Source: Bacteroidaceae bacterium
Lineage (GTDB): Bacteria > Bacteroidota > Bacteroidia > Bacteroidales > Bacteroidaceae
DNA length: 64,000 bases
Assembly (NCBI GenBank): GCA_017520935.1
Contig: JAFXEF010000013.1
Location: forward strand, 62,001 to 126,000
Reading direction: 5' to 3'
Every line of letters begins with the position of its first letter. Positions within the stretch are counted from its first letter, which is position 1. A model generated the notes under the pieces. It saw only the letters and a list, made by a program, of their open reading frames with translations. It did no database searches and was not told where the DNA came from. Both the position numbers and the translations under genes were made by a program. This document shows, in pieces, positions 1 to 9,619 of the stretch.

Positions 1-3000
1 TACGGCAAGCTGCTCGAGATGACCCGCTACAAGAACTTCTGCTGGCTGCTCTTCGACAGCGGCACGCTCGTGTGCCTCGACTATGTATCGGGCGAAGCGG
101 TGACCGAAGAGACACACCTCACCGGCAGATTGCCGATGGACGCTACACAGCAGTCGGAGATGCGTGTGGGGCTACACCCCGACAGCAACGGGAACCTGTG
201 GGTAGCCATCGGACAGTACATATACCACTATGACCGATTGGAACGCACATGGGAGGAAGTATGTGCCATCAACGGAAAGGATAATTTCTTTACCTGCATG
301 GACATAGACCGTCAGGGCAGCGTATGGGCAGGCACCTCGAAGAGCGGTATCGTGACCATCGACCACGACACCTATGCAACAAGAGAGATACCCCGGTTCA
401 GCATCCCCGGATATGGACAGATATGCAATGACACGCAGAGCATCTACTGCGATGATGCCGGAGGCGTATGGGTGGGTACCCTCTTCATGGGACTGTGCTA
501 TCACCACCCGATGATGAACCGCTTCGGGTATGCCAGCACCACGAACTCGACACAGCAGATCACCAATGAGAACGTGCGCTGCTTCCTGCCCTGTCCCGAC
601 GGCACGGTACTCGTGGGGAGCAGCCTGGGGCTGTTTCGCTTCGATCCACGGACAGGAGACATGAGCCGCCTGTTCGAGGTGGCCGAGAACGACATCGTCA
701 TCTCACTCTACCACGACAGTCAAGGGCGCACGTGGGCAGGTACCTTCCTCAACAGCTACTACCTCATCGAAGACAACGGTATCAGGAGCAGTCGCCTGAG
801 CACGCAGCCCAACGCCAATGTGGGACGCACCATGTGCGAGGATGCTGAAGGCAGGCTGTGGATAAGCACCAATGCCGGCATAGCTCTGTATGACGGAAAC
901 ACGCTCTCCATCAAGCACCTGCTCACCGACAAGCATCCCGAGCTGAGCCAGCACAAATCCATCCAGACACTCTACCTTGACAGCGACGGACACGGATTCA
1001 CCGCCTTAGGCCCTACAGGCATATTTCACTACGCCACCCACACCGACAAGGTGAGCATCCCCGCATGGGCCGAGGAGTTGGGCATACAGCACGGCAGTGC
1101 CTACTGCATGTTGCGCGACGGACGCGGCATCCTGTGGATAGGCACCGCACAAGGCCTCATCCTGTACGACACGAAGCAGATGAGGGAGCTGGAGCGGCTC
1201 ACCACCTACAAGGGCCTCAACAACAACAACGTATTCTCCATCGCAACAACCCCGGAGGGTGACATCTGGGTAGGCACGGACAACGGGGTAAGCCGCATCG
1301 TAGTGTCGGAAGAGGACAACACATACCATTTCCACATACAGTCGTACGACCAGAACGACGGAGTACAGCCCGGAAAGTTCTACGAGAATGCCATCTGCTG
1401 CACCCCCGACGGTGGGGTACTTTTCGGAGGTGTCAACGGCATCAACTACATCGACGCCACCACAATGAATAACATCGCCCTGCCCCAGCGACAACCCGTA
1501 TTCACCTCGCTGCAGCTCTTCGGGCAGGAGATAGCCACCGGCAGGGAGCATGATGGGCGCATCGTTCTGCCCGGTAACATCTGCTACACTCGCGAACTCA
1601 CCTTCAGACACAACCAGAACAACATCAGTCTCAGCTTCTCACCGCTCAGCTACACAGGCAACAAGCACCTGCACTACCGCTACAAGCTGCATGGCAACGA
1701 CAAGGACTGGAGCGAGGGACGCGCCAATGGATTGGGACAGATTACCTACACCGACTTGCGCCCCGGAAACTACACCCTCGAGGTATGCTGCCGCACCGCC
1801 ACAGGCGAGTGGAGTGCCCAAAGCGCCACGATAGACATCAAGGTGAGTCCACCCTTCTGGAACACCTGGTGGGCACGCCTTATCTACCTATTGCTGCTCG
1901 CTGCTCTCTCCTATTATGCCTACCGCATGGGACAGCGCCGCCGTAGAGCCACGCTGCTGCAGGAGGCCAAGGCACAACGCCAGCAACAACAGGAGGAACT
2001 TAACCAGATGAAGTTCCGCTTCTTCACCAACGTGAGCCACGAGTTCCGCACACCACTCACGCTCATCATCACCCCGCTCGAAGCCCTGCTACACCGCAAC
2101 ACCGATACACGACTGCAAGGACAGCTGAAGCCGATATACGCCAATGCCCAACGGCTGCTGCAATTAGTGAACCAATTGCTCGATTTCCGCCGTCTCGAGA
2201 TGGGAGGCGAACACCTGACACTGAAGAACGGTGAACTCGTGCGCTTCGTCGAGGAACTGTGCCGCAACTTCAAGGACACTGCCGAGGAGAAGCAGATAAC
2301 GCTCACCTTCGACAGCCGGATAGAACACCTCTACATTGCCTTCGACAGCGATAAGGTATATAAGATTATCGCCAATCTGCTCAGCAACGCCTTCAAGTAT
2401 ACCCCCGCGGGGGGCAAGGTGAACGTACTGATCGATACGGGCGAGGATGGGCAGCATGCCCGCATCACCGTGAGCGACACGGGACAAGGCATCGATCCCG
2501 AAGAGCTACACCACATCTGGGAGCGGTTCTACCAAGCCGAGGCACAGGAGAAGTCGCCCTCCCTCAAAGGCAGCGGCATAGGGCTCCACATGGTGAAGGA
2601 GTACACCGAGATGCACCAAGGACACATCGACGTACAGAGCCAGCCCGGACAGGGCACTACCTTCACCGTCAGCCTGCCCACCACACTGCACCCCACACAG
2701 GAACATGCCGAAGAGACCACAGCAGAATCCCAAGAGAACGCAGGCAGTGAGGAAGCCGGCAAGCACAGCATCCTCGTGGTGGACGACAACGACGAGTTCC
2801 GCCACTTCATGACCAGCCAGCTCAAGGCCGAAGGCTACACCGTGTTGGAGGCAGCCGACGGCATAGAGGCCGAGACGATGGCTATCGCCCACAATCCCTC
2901 CATCGTGGTCACCGACCTCATGATGCCCCGCCGCGATGGCATAGAACTCACCCAGGTGCTCAAGGCCAATATCGCCATCAGCCACATCCCTGTGGTACTG

Positions 3001-3525
3001 CTCACCGCCAAGGCAGGCGATGATGCCAAGATCGATGCCTACCGCGCAGGAGCCGATGACTACATTGCCAAACCCTTCAACTACGAACTGTTGTTGCTCC
3101 GCATACACCAGCTCATCGAGCGCCAGCAGCAGCGTCAGCAGCAGTTCAGGACGAGCGTCGACATCACGCCCAGCGAGATAGCCGTCACCTCGCTCGATGA
3201 GGAGCTCATTCGCCGCGCCATGGAGGCCATCGAGAAGCACATCTCCGATGGCGAGTTCGGCATCGAGCAGCTGGCAGCCGAGGTGGCTATGAGCAAAACC
3301 CACCTCAACCGCAAGATACAGGGCATCGTGGGCATGACCCCACTACAGTTCATACGCAGCATACGCCTCAAGCGTGCCGCCCAGCTTCTACGCGACAGCC
3401 AGTACAACATCAGCGAGATTGCCTACATGGCCGGCTTCAACACGCTCAAGTACTTCAACAAACACTTCAAGGATGAATTCAACATGACCCCTACGCAATA
3501 TCGCGACGAACATGGTGCAAAATAA
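1..3525 (+). CDS. Hybrid two-component system sensor/regulator (HTCS), 5'-truncated
   Basis: The reading frame is open to the first base, so the N-terminus lies outside the window; 1174 codons are visible. Residue numbers count from the first in-window Met (base 19). In order there are Reg_prop-type propeller blades (repeated GxxWxGT motifs, about 60-480), a Y_Y_Y domain (about 536-591), one membrane helix (about 617-639), a HisKA domain with H674 in NVSHEFRTP, a HATPase domain with an N box (about 785) and GSGIGL (about 852), a receiver domain with VVDDND (about 918) and acceptor D966, and a C-terminal AraC-type helix-turn-helix (about 1075-1165). Such proteins sense a ligand in the periplasm and activate a neighbouring Sus-like locus. 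I infer that it controls the genes from 3649 to 22990. All catalytic boxes seen are intact. Confidence 0.95.
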   Translation, partial: YGKLLEMTRYKNFCWLLFDSGTLVCLDYVSGEAVTEETHLTGRLPMDATQQSEMRVGLHPDSNGNLWVAIGQYIYHYDRLERTWEEVCAINGKDNFFTCMDIDRQGSVWAGTSKSGIVTIDHDTYATREIPRFSIPGYGQICNDTQSIYCDDAGGVWVGTLFMGLCYHHPMMNRFGYASTTNSTQQITNENVRCFLPCPDGTVLVGSSLGLFRFDPRTGDMSRLFEVAENDIVISLYHDSQGRTWAGTFLNSYYLIEDNGIRSSRLSTQPNANVGRTMCEDAEGRLWISTNAGIALYDGNTLSIKHLLTDKHPELSQHKSIQTLYLDSDGHGFTALGPTGIFHYATHTDKVSIPAWAEELGIQHGSAYCMLRDGRGILWIGTAQGLILYDTKQMRELERLTTYKGLNNNNVFSIATTPEGDIWVGTDNGVSRIVVSEEDNTYHFHIQSYDQNDGVQPGKFYENAICCTPDGGVLFGGVNGINYIDATTMNNIALPQRQPVFTSLQLFGQEIATGREHDGRIVLPGNICYTRELTFRHNQNNISLSFSPLSYTGNKHLHYRYKLHGNDKDWSEGRANGLGQITYTDLRPGNYTLEVCCRTATGEWSAQSATIDIKVSPPFWNTWWARLIYLLLLAALSYYAYRMGQRRRRATLLQEAKAQRQQQQEELNQMKFRFFTNVSHEFRTPLTLIITPLEALLHRNTDTRLQGQLKPIYANAQRLLQLVNQLLDFRRLEMGGEHLTLKNGELVRFVEELCRNFKDTAEEKQITLTFDSRIEHLYIAFDSDKVYKIIANLLSNAFKYTPAGGKVNVLIDTGEDGQHARITVSDTGQGIDPEELHHIWERFYQAEAQEKSPSLKGSGIGLHMVKEYTEMHQGHIDVQSQPGQGTTFTVSLPTTLHPTQEHAEETTAESQENAGSEEAGKHSILVVDDNDEFRHFMTSQLKAEGYTVLEAADGIEAETMAIAHNPSIVVTDLMMPRRDGIELTQVLKANIAISHIPVVLLTAKAGDDAKIDAYRAGADDYIAKPFNYELLLLRIHQLIERQQQRQQQFRTSVDITPSEIAVTSLDEELIRRAMEAIEKHISDGEFGIEQLAAEVAMSKTHLNRKIQGIVGMTPLQFIRSIRLKRAAQLLRDSQYNISEIAYMAGFNTLKYFNKHFKDEFNMTPTQYRDEHGAK

Positions 3526-3572
3526 CCCATCATAAGGTCTTTTTTGTCTCATAGGCATTCGCCTTTATTCTT

Positions 3573-3580
3573 TATTTTTG
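3573..3580 (+). promoter_or_regulatory. Putative -7 box upstream of the three-module secreted protein
   Basis: TATTTTTG fits the Bacteroides -7 consensus TAnnTTTG and lies 68 bp before the next start codon. No clear TTTG is seen at the expected -33 position, which would suit a promoter needing an activator such as the upstream HTCS. A small GGGTG/CACCC hairpin (3583-3597) follows at the expected 5' end of the transcript. Confidence 0.5.
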
Positions 3581-3648
3581 CAGGGTGAACAACACCCGAG
3601 AGCAAAAAAGAAAAGAACTAAAGTAATAACCCCAAAAAACAAGAGTCT

Positions 3649-6600
3649 ATGAGAAAACAAATCACTACTCTACTCCGACGCGGAATGGCTCTGTGCCTCA
3701 CCACCGCGCTTACTGCAGGTGCCATAGCCCAGTCATGGGTCGATGTCACCGACACCTACATCGTGAACCCCAGTTACGAAAATGGTACGACGGGATGGAC
3801 TGATGGAACAGCCGAGCCTGTAGTCAATGCAACTTACCAGAATGCCGAGTTCTATAACAAGAAAAACTCAGCCTTGCAAACCATCAGCGGATTGCAGGCT
3901 GGCAAGTATAAGCTCACCGTGCAGGCCTTCTTCCGCCCGCAGGGAAACAATCAAGCTGAAATCGACAGACACAACAACGGAACAGAAGTCATTGAAGGCT
4001 ACGTCGTGGCAGGTGACAGTGCCGTGAAGATCAAGTCGCTCTTCAGTGAGCCCAACAACGCCACGGTGAACGCCCTCAATGGCTATCCCAACGGAATGGA
4101 GGGTGCCAATGCATACTTTACGGTATACCCCGAAAGCTACATGAACGAGGTGTACTTCACCATCACCGACCAGACCACCATCAAAATAGGTATCGACGTG
4201 CGTGCCGGCAGCGGTAACCGCTGGGCATGTTGGGACAACTTCCGCCTCTACGTGGAGGGCAGCGAATTCGATGCCTTCGCTGTAAAGCAGACCAAGATGC
4301 AGATCCTCACCGACTCGCTCAAAAGCCTCGGAGTAGCAGCCTACACCGAAATGCAGGCTATCGTGGACCAATATAGCGGCTACAATGCCGACACCCCTGC
4401 AGCCGACATACAGGCTGCCGAGGCTGTCATCGCAGAGAAGATGGGCTACCTCAACACCTTGATAGCCCAGGCAGCCAAGCTCAGAAGCGCTATTGACGCA
4501 GCGACAGAGGCCGACAACAAATATGGTGCTACATTGCCCACAGCCGTACGCGAAGTACTCACCGAAGGTATCACCGCTGCCGAAGCCGTGATGCAGCTCG
4601 CCACACTGGCCGAGTTTACCACCGCTGCCGACCAGGCTGTCACCGACATGCAGAATGCGACCAAGAAGATTACCGACTTCGTAGCACTCTCCTATCCGCT
4701 CAACAAGGCCAAGGAGCTGGCCGACCGCATCGGAGGACTCGGTGACACTGAAGCCTATGCCGCCGTGGTGGCATCGCTCGCCAATGCCGAACTTGGCTTC
4801 GACGAGATGGCACTCAACGTGGCACAGCTCAATGCCGTGATGCGTGAGAAGATGACCGTAGCCTTCCTCAGCAGCGCTACCGACGAGAACCCCATCGACA
4901 TGACCTCATTCATTGTCAACCCCAACATCTACCAGAACGGCCCGATGACCGCAAACCCCGGTGGATGGATTTGCGTACGCGACAATCGTGACGGCAATGC
5001 ACGCACCACCAGCGAATATGGCGAATCAGACCTCTATACCTACCACTGGACAGGCTCGCTCATCGCAAACTCACACTACCACCAGAAGATAGGCGGCAAC
5101 GAAGAGGGTGCCGTGAAGCTCCCTGCCGGACTCTACAACTTGAAAGCCACCACCTTCTGCAACAATGGTCCTGCCAACAGTCACTTATGGGCTACACCCG
5201 ACAGCGTGAACTTCAAGACCGTGGACTTCTCGGCCAGCACCGAAGCCGAATATGAGGCTCTGCGCGAACAGATGGAAACCAACACCCTCATCGAGGGCAT
5301 CGAGGTGGGTTCCGACGGTACACTCTACATCGGTATGCACGCCACAGCAGGCAGCGGCAACGGACGCTACTTCCGTGCCGACAACTTCCGTCTCTACTAC
5401 GTGAACGCCGATGTTATCAAGGCTTACCAAGACCGCTTGGCCTCACGCCTCGAGACCGCACAGCCCCTCCATGAGAAACTGACCGAGTATGGCATCGACG
5501 ATGCCGACTACCTGGGTATCGCACTCGATGAAGAGGAGGGCTACAAGGCATTCATCGAGGAGGGCACAGTAGAGGAGTTACAACAAGCCATCGAGGATAT
5601 GGATGTGTTGATTGCTGCCGCTGAACAGATTATCGCCAACTACGATGCCCTAAGTCCCCTGCTTGAGGGATGCACCGCCGTAGCTACTCAGCTCGATGAG
5701 GGACTCATCTTCGCACAGCCCGGTATTATCGGCACCTTCAAGGATGCGTTGGAGACCGCAGCAGCCAATGCCGAGAACCTGACATGGGATAACTACCTGA
5801 CCGAGAAGCTTGTGGCAGACACCGAGGCGCTCGCAGCCGAGTCGGCCAAGATCAATGCCTCCATCGCCCTCTGCTTCACCATGGGCAAGGCCAAGCTGCT
5901 TGCCGACCGCATCGGTGGGCTCAGCACCGACCCCGCCTACACCGCAGTAGCCGAGGCACTCATCAACGACAACCTGGAAAAGATTGATGCCGAGCTCAAC
6001 ACTGCAGCGCTCAACGCACTTATCGCCGAAGCACTGGCCACAGCACAAATCAGCGACATCGCCACCAACCCGCTCGACATGACCTCATTCATCGTCAACC
6101 CCAACATCTACCAGGATCACCTCGAGGCCGAGCAGCCCAGCGCCATCGTACTTCCTGGATGGGAGACCACAACCAATGCGGACAAGCCCGAACGCACAGG
6201 CAGCGCCAGTGGCGACACCTGGATGTACTGCTACAGCTGGTCGGGACATGAGGGACACAACATCGCCTCAGCCACCGACTACCGTCAGACCATCGGCAAC
6301 CTCGGCGATGAAGAGGGCAAGGTAGCACTCCCCAAGGGATACTACCAAGCCACAGCAGCCACCTACGCCTCGGCCGGTGCCGGCAACCTGCGCCTCTACA
6401 CCATGAGCCGCAATGCCGAGAAGCAGACACTGACAGATGTCAGCGGCAACGACAGCATCGTATACACCTACTCTGACACGCTGTATGTAGACAGCACCTT
6501 CAACGCCGACCTCGACGTATGGAACATCGCACAACGCGAGCTGGGTACCACCACCGAAACTGGTGTGATACTCATCGAGAAAGGTCACATGGTGATAGGC

Positions 6601-6843
6601 ATACGCGGTACGGGTATCGTGGGCGGCAACGGACGCTTCTGGCATGCCGACAACTTCCGCCTCTTCTACTACGGTACCACCAAACCCGAAGACGCAGAAC
6701 CTCAGCCCGGCGGCATACAAACTGCCGAGAAAGAGAACAGCCCTGCAGGTATCTACGACCTCATGGGACGCCACTACACAAGCAAGAACCAGCTCGCACG
6801 CGGCATCTATCTTGTCAATGGCAAGAAAGTCATCATCAGATAA
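3649..6843 (+). CDS. Large secreted protein with three related beta-type modules and a sorting-domain-like C-terminus
   Basis: 1064 aa with a signal peptide (about 1-28, cleavage after AIAQ). Three modules of about 170-190 residues are visible. Each starts near a TSFIVNPNIYQ-like or YIVNPSYENG sequence and ends in a conserved DNFRLY motif (about 195-205, 575-585, 1000-1010). This layout resembles carbohydrate-binding or jelly-roll modules. They are joined by helical linkers that are themselves repeated (KAKELADRIGGL and GKAKLLADRIGGL). The last 35 residues contain GIYDLMGR and RGIYLVNGKKVIIR, like a type A C-terminal sorting or Bacteroidales IYDLxGR tail. No catalytic motif is recognised. As first gene after the HTCS it probably binds the locus's ligand at the cell surface; that role is inferred. 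Confidence 0.75.
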   Translation: MRKQITTLLRRGMALCLTTALTAGAIAQSWVDVTDTYIVNPSYENGTTGWTDGTAEPVVNATYQNAEFYNKKNSALQTISGLQAGKYKLTVQAFFRPQGNNQAEIDRHNNGTEVIEGYVVAGDSAVKIKSLFSEPNNATVNALNGYPNGMEGANAYFTVYPESYMNEVYFTITDQTTIKIGIDVRAGSGNRWACWDNFRLYVEGSEFDAFAVKQTKMQILTDSLKSLGVAAYTEMQAIVDQYSGYNADTPAADIQAAEAVIAEKMGYLNTLIAQAAKLRSAIDAATEADNKYGATLPTAVREVLTEGITAAEAVMQLATLAEFTTAADQAVTDMQNATKKITDFVALSYPLNKAKELADRIGGLGDTEAYAAVVASLANAELGFDEMALNVAQLNAVMREKMTVAFLSSATDENPIDMTSFIVNPNIYQNGPMTANPGGWICVRDNRDGNARTTSEYGESDLYTYHWTGSLIANSHYHQKIGGNEEGAVKLPAGLYNLKATTFCNNGPANSHLWATPDSVNFKTVDFSASTEAEYEALREQMETNTLIEGIEVGSDGTLYIGMHATAGSGNGRYFRADNFRLYYVNADVIKAYQDRLASRLETAQPLHEKLTEYGIDDADYLGIALDEEEGYKAFIEEGTVEELQQAIEDMDVLIAAAEQIIANYDALSPLLEGCTAVATQLDEGLIFAQPGIIGTFKDALETAAANAENLTWDNYLTEKLVADTEALAAESAKINASIALCFTMGKAKLLADRIGGLSTDPAYTAVAEALINDNLEKIDAELNTAALNALIAEALATAQISDIATNPLDMTSFIVNPNIYQDHLEAEQPSAIVLPGWETTTNADKPERTGSASGDTWMYCYSWSGHEGHNIASATDYRQTIGNLGDEEGKVALPKGYYQATAATYASAGAGNLRLYTMSRNAEKQTLTDVSGNDSIVYTYSDTLYVDSTFNADLDVWNIAQRELGTTTETGVILIEKGHMVIGIRGTGIVGGNGRFWHADNFRLFYYGTTKPEDAEPQPGGIQTAEKENSPAGIYDLMGRHYTSKNQLARGIYLVNGKKVIIR

Positions 6844-6858
6844 TCCTATTTATTCACC

Positions 6859-6897
6859 ATCAGCATACCTTGCGACCAGTACGCGAGGTATGCTGAT
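6859..6897 (+). terminator. Stem-loop between the secreted protein and the first fasciclin gene
   Basis: A 16-bp stem (ATCAGCATACCT arm, one G-U pair) with a 7-nt loop lies 15 bp after the stop codon and is followed by a pyrimidine stretch TCTTCTTC rather than a T-run. It could terminate partially, stabilise the 3' end, or be a processing site. Its last three bases are shared with a second hairpin (6895-6919, GATTCTT/AAGAATC) that ends at the next ATG. Confidence 0.55.
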
Positions 6898-6919
6898 TCT
6901 TCTTCAAAATTAAAGAATC

Positions 6920-9577
6920 ATGCGAAGAGTCATCAGTAAGGTACGCCTGGCACTCTATGCCACAGCAGTGCTCATGGGCATCTCCGTCACCGGATGCAAG
7001 GACGGCTACGAGTGGGCTGAAGAGAAGCCCTCATGGTTAGGCGAAAGTATATACGACGAATTGCAACGCCGTGGCGAATTCAGCATTTTCCTGCAGATGG
7101 CCACCGACCTGGGACGCGACGAGTTTCTCAAGAAGACCGGTAGTGTCACCATATTTGCAGCTACTGATGACGCTTATCGCACCTACTTTGCCCAGCATGG
7201 CATCGACGGCAACAACCTCACTCCGGCACAGAAGAAGTATCTGGTCAATAGTGCCATGCTCGAGAATGCCTATGTGCTGGATCTTCTCACCAACCAATCC
7301 ATTGCCGACGGCATCGCCAAAGGACAGGTGATGCGCCGTACCAACACCCAGTGGGCCGTATACGACTCGATTACTACAATACCAACGGCCTCTCTCCCCA
7401 CAGCCACACCCCTCCACGACTGGTGGAAGAGGCTGCGAACCATGAACCAACCCACATACAACATCATCGCCCAAGGCACCCAGCCTATGGTACACTTCCT
7501 TTGGCGTCAGATGATGACCAAAGGCATCACTCCTACCGACTTTTCCTACCTCTTCGGGGGCACGCCCTTCAACGAAGAGGATGTATATATCAACAATGTA
7601 AAGGTGCGCGAGGGCAACATTACCTGCCAGAACGGTTACATCCACATCATGGACGACGTGCCAACTCCGCTACCCTCCATGGCCATCTACATGTCCGAGA
7701 ACGGACACACCGACCTCTTTGCTCGCCTCATCGACCGCTTCAGCATCCCCCTCTCTGCTACCAAGGTAGCCGAGCAGTATGCCTACCTCTACGACTACTA
7801 TCAGGGACAAGACCTCTACTCCCCGCTGTGGGGAGGCGACTCCATCTATTATAAAAGTTACCTGTGGCGCGATGCCGAGGGCAACGGCATCACCTCCGTT
7901 GGCAATGAAAAGGCCACCGGATGGCTCAAGCTCGACCCCGGATGTCTCGACTACGTGGAGAGCGGCATTGACGAAGGAGTTGACATGGGTGCTATTTTCG
8001 CCCCTACCGATGAAGCGCTCAAAGCCTGGTGGGAGGGTGATGACGGACAGTTCCTGCGTCAGCGCTACCCCAGCGACACGCCCTTCGACAGTGTACCCGA
8101 CAATGTGCTGGCCGAGTTTCTCAACAATCACATCCACCCCTCATTCCTCAGCAGCATTCCCAGTCGCTTCGGCAGCGTGCTCGACGATGCCAAAGATCCC
8201 ATAGGACTCACCACCGACGCTATCGTACCGGGTGCCACAGCTACCTGCTGCAACGGAGCACTCTATGTCATGAACGAAGTATACGCCCCCTCATCGTTCC
8301 GTTCCGTGATAGCTCCCACCCTGGTGGAGGACAACATGAAGATCATGGACTGGGCTATACGTAATCTCGAGTTCAAGCCCTACCTGCTCTCCATGGTGAG
8401 CTACTACAATTACATCATCCTCACCGACGAGGCCCTACGCCGCTACATCGACCCCGTGACCTACAACACCGACGACCCCCGCTGGTTTGAATTCGTGTAC
8501 AACGATGTGCAGCAGACCGTGGATGCCTACACCTACAGCTACGACAAGACCGCAGAAGGCGACGCAGCCTTTACCAACAAGAACATGCGTCCCCTCACCG
8601 CTTCCGAGGGCGTGGCCCATGCCGCCGTGCGCAACCGTCTCACCGACCTGCTCAACTTCACCATCATCCCACGCGACATCTACGGCACCAACATCGTCGG
8701 GCCGCAGACACCCTACCTCATCACCAAGGACAACGGAATCATGGAGATTGTTGACAAGGGAAACGATCTACAAATAAAAGACCAAGTATCAGGAAACTAT
8801 GTCACCATCAAGGAGCGCGTAGAGAAAGATAACGGCTACTACCTCGTGGCCGACCGTATGATACAGCCTACCATGCAGTCGCTACAGATGCTGCTTGAGG
8901 GGCATGAGGAGTACAGCGAGTTTTATGAGCTCCTGCTCGGTAATCCCGAATGGATGCCCGCCGAGCGCAACCTCTATGCCATCATGAAGCGTTCGAGCAG
9001 CAAGACCTACTCCATGAACAGGGACAACACCACCGTGAAGACCTTCAACTCATACCAATACACCGTATACGTACCCGACAACGAAGCCATGCTCAAAGCC
9101 TATGAGCACGGGCTGCCACGCTGGAGCGACATCAACGACCTGACGGAGAAATATGCCGGGCGCGACGACATTGACATCGCACAGTTGAAACACGACTACA
9201 CCATGCGCCTGCTCAACTTCATCAAATATCACTTACAGGATCGTAGCATATACATCGGAGGCGACATCGCCAACGGCACCTACGAGACAGCCGCCTACGT
9301 GCTTGAAGGGGCTCAGGAAGGACTGAGCTATAGCCTGCAGGTAAGCAGCACACCCAACGACATCACCGTCACCGGCAACTATATCCCCTCATGGACGACA
9401 CCCGCTATCGTGAAAGCCACCGAAGCGACAACCGACTATAACCAATCCGTACGTGAATACACCTTTGATGGAGAAAGCTACTCCAACCTCATCAGCACAT
9501 CGAGCTATGCAGTAGTGCACCGCATCAGCGAGCCCCTACTCTACGACGAAGAGTGCCTATGCATTGAGAAGGAATAA
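6920..9577 (+). CDS. Fasciclin (FAS1) lipoprotein with four FAS1-like repeats
   Basis: 885 aa. A lipoprotein signal peptide ends at C26 (VTGC), and the following KDGYEWAEE is acidic, as in Bacteroides surface-export signals. Four FAS1-like units can be traced: about 45-255 (VTIFAATDDAY), 260-470 (GAIFAPTDEAL), 470-680 (YIILTDEAL, degenerate) and 680-885 (YTVYVPDNEAM). Each ends near an NGxxHIMD or NGALYVMNE-type strand. FAS1 domains act in adhesion and ligand binding; no enzymatic function is implied. It lies 42 bp upstream of the chosen SusC start (9620) and is probably co-transcribed. I infer a surface-exposed accessory binding protein of the SusCD complex. Confidence 0.85.
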   Translation: MRRVISKVRLALYATAVLMGISVTGCKDGYEWAEEKPSWLGESIYDELQRRGEFSIFLQMATDLGRDEFLKKTGSVTIFAATDDAYRTYFAQHGIDGNNLTPAQKKYLVNSAMLENAYVLDLLTNQSIADGIAKGQVMRRTNTQWAVYDSITTIPTASLPTATPLHDWWKRLRTMNQPTYNIIAQGTQPMVHFLWRQMMTKGITPTDFSYLFGGTPFNEEDVYINNVKVREGNITCQNGYIHIMDDVPTPLPSMAIYMSENGHTDLFARLIDRFSIPLSATKVAEQYAYLYDYYQGQDLYSPLWGGDSIYYKSYLWRDAEGNGITSVGNEKATGWLKLDPGCLDYVESGIDEGVDMGAIFAPTDEALKAWWEGDDGQFLRQRYPSDTPFDSVPDNVLAEFLNNHIHPSFLSSIPSRFGSVLDDAKDPIGLTTDAIVPGATATCCNGALYVMNEVYAPSSFRSVIAPTLVEDNMKIMDWAIRNLEFKPYLLSMVSYYNYIILTDEALRRYIDPVTYNTDDPRWFEFVYNDVQQTVDAYTYSYDKTAEGDAAFTNKNMRPLTASEGVAHAAVRNRLTDLLNFTIIPRDIYGTNIVGPQTPYLITKDNGIMEIVDKGNDLQIKDQVSGNYVTIKERVEKDNGYYLVADRMIQPTMQSLQMLLEGHEEYSEFYELLLGNPEWMPAERNLYAIMKRSSSKTYSMNRDNTTVKTFNSYQYTVYVPDNEAMLKAYEHGLPRWSDINDLTEKYAGRDDIDIAQLKHDYTMRLLNFIKYHLQDRSIYIGGDIANGTYETAAYVLEGAQEGLSYSLQVSSTPNDITVTGNYIPSWTTPAIVKATEATTDYNQSVREYTFDGESYSNLISTSSYAVVHRISEPLLYDEECLCIEKE

Positions 9578-9619
9578 AAATGACACATGCCTCACATAAG
9601 ACAACCACACCCACGAATT

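Noticed and set aside
2506-3303. 265-codon antisense open frame in the HTCS gene
   Set aside because: It lies opposite conserved REC and AraC domains; high third-position G/C removes stops from the reverse strand. The 332-codon frame at 31448-32446 opposite lepB and the 308-codon frame at 45009-45935 opposite the GH2 gene are explained the same way.
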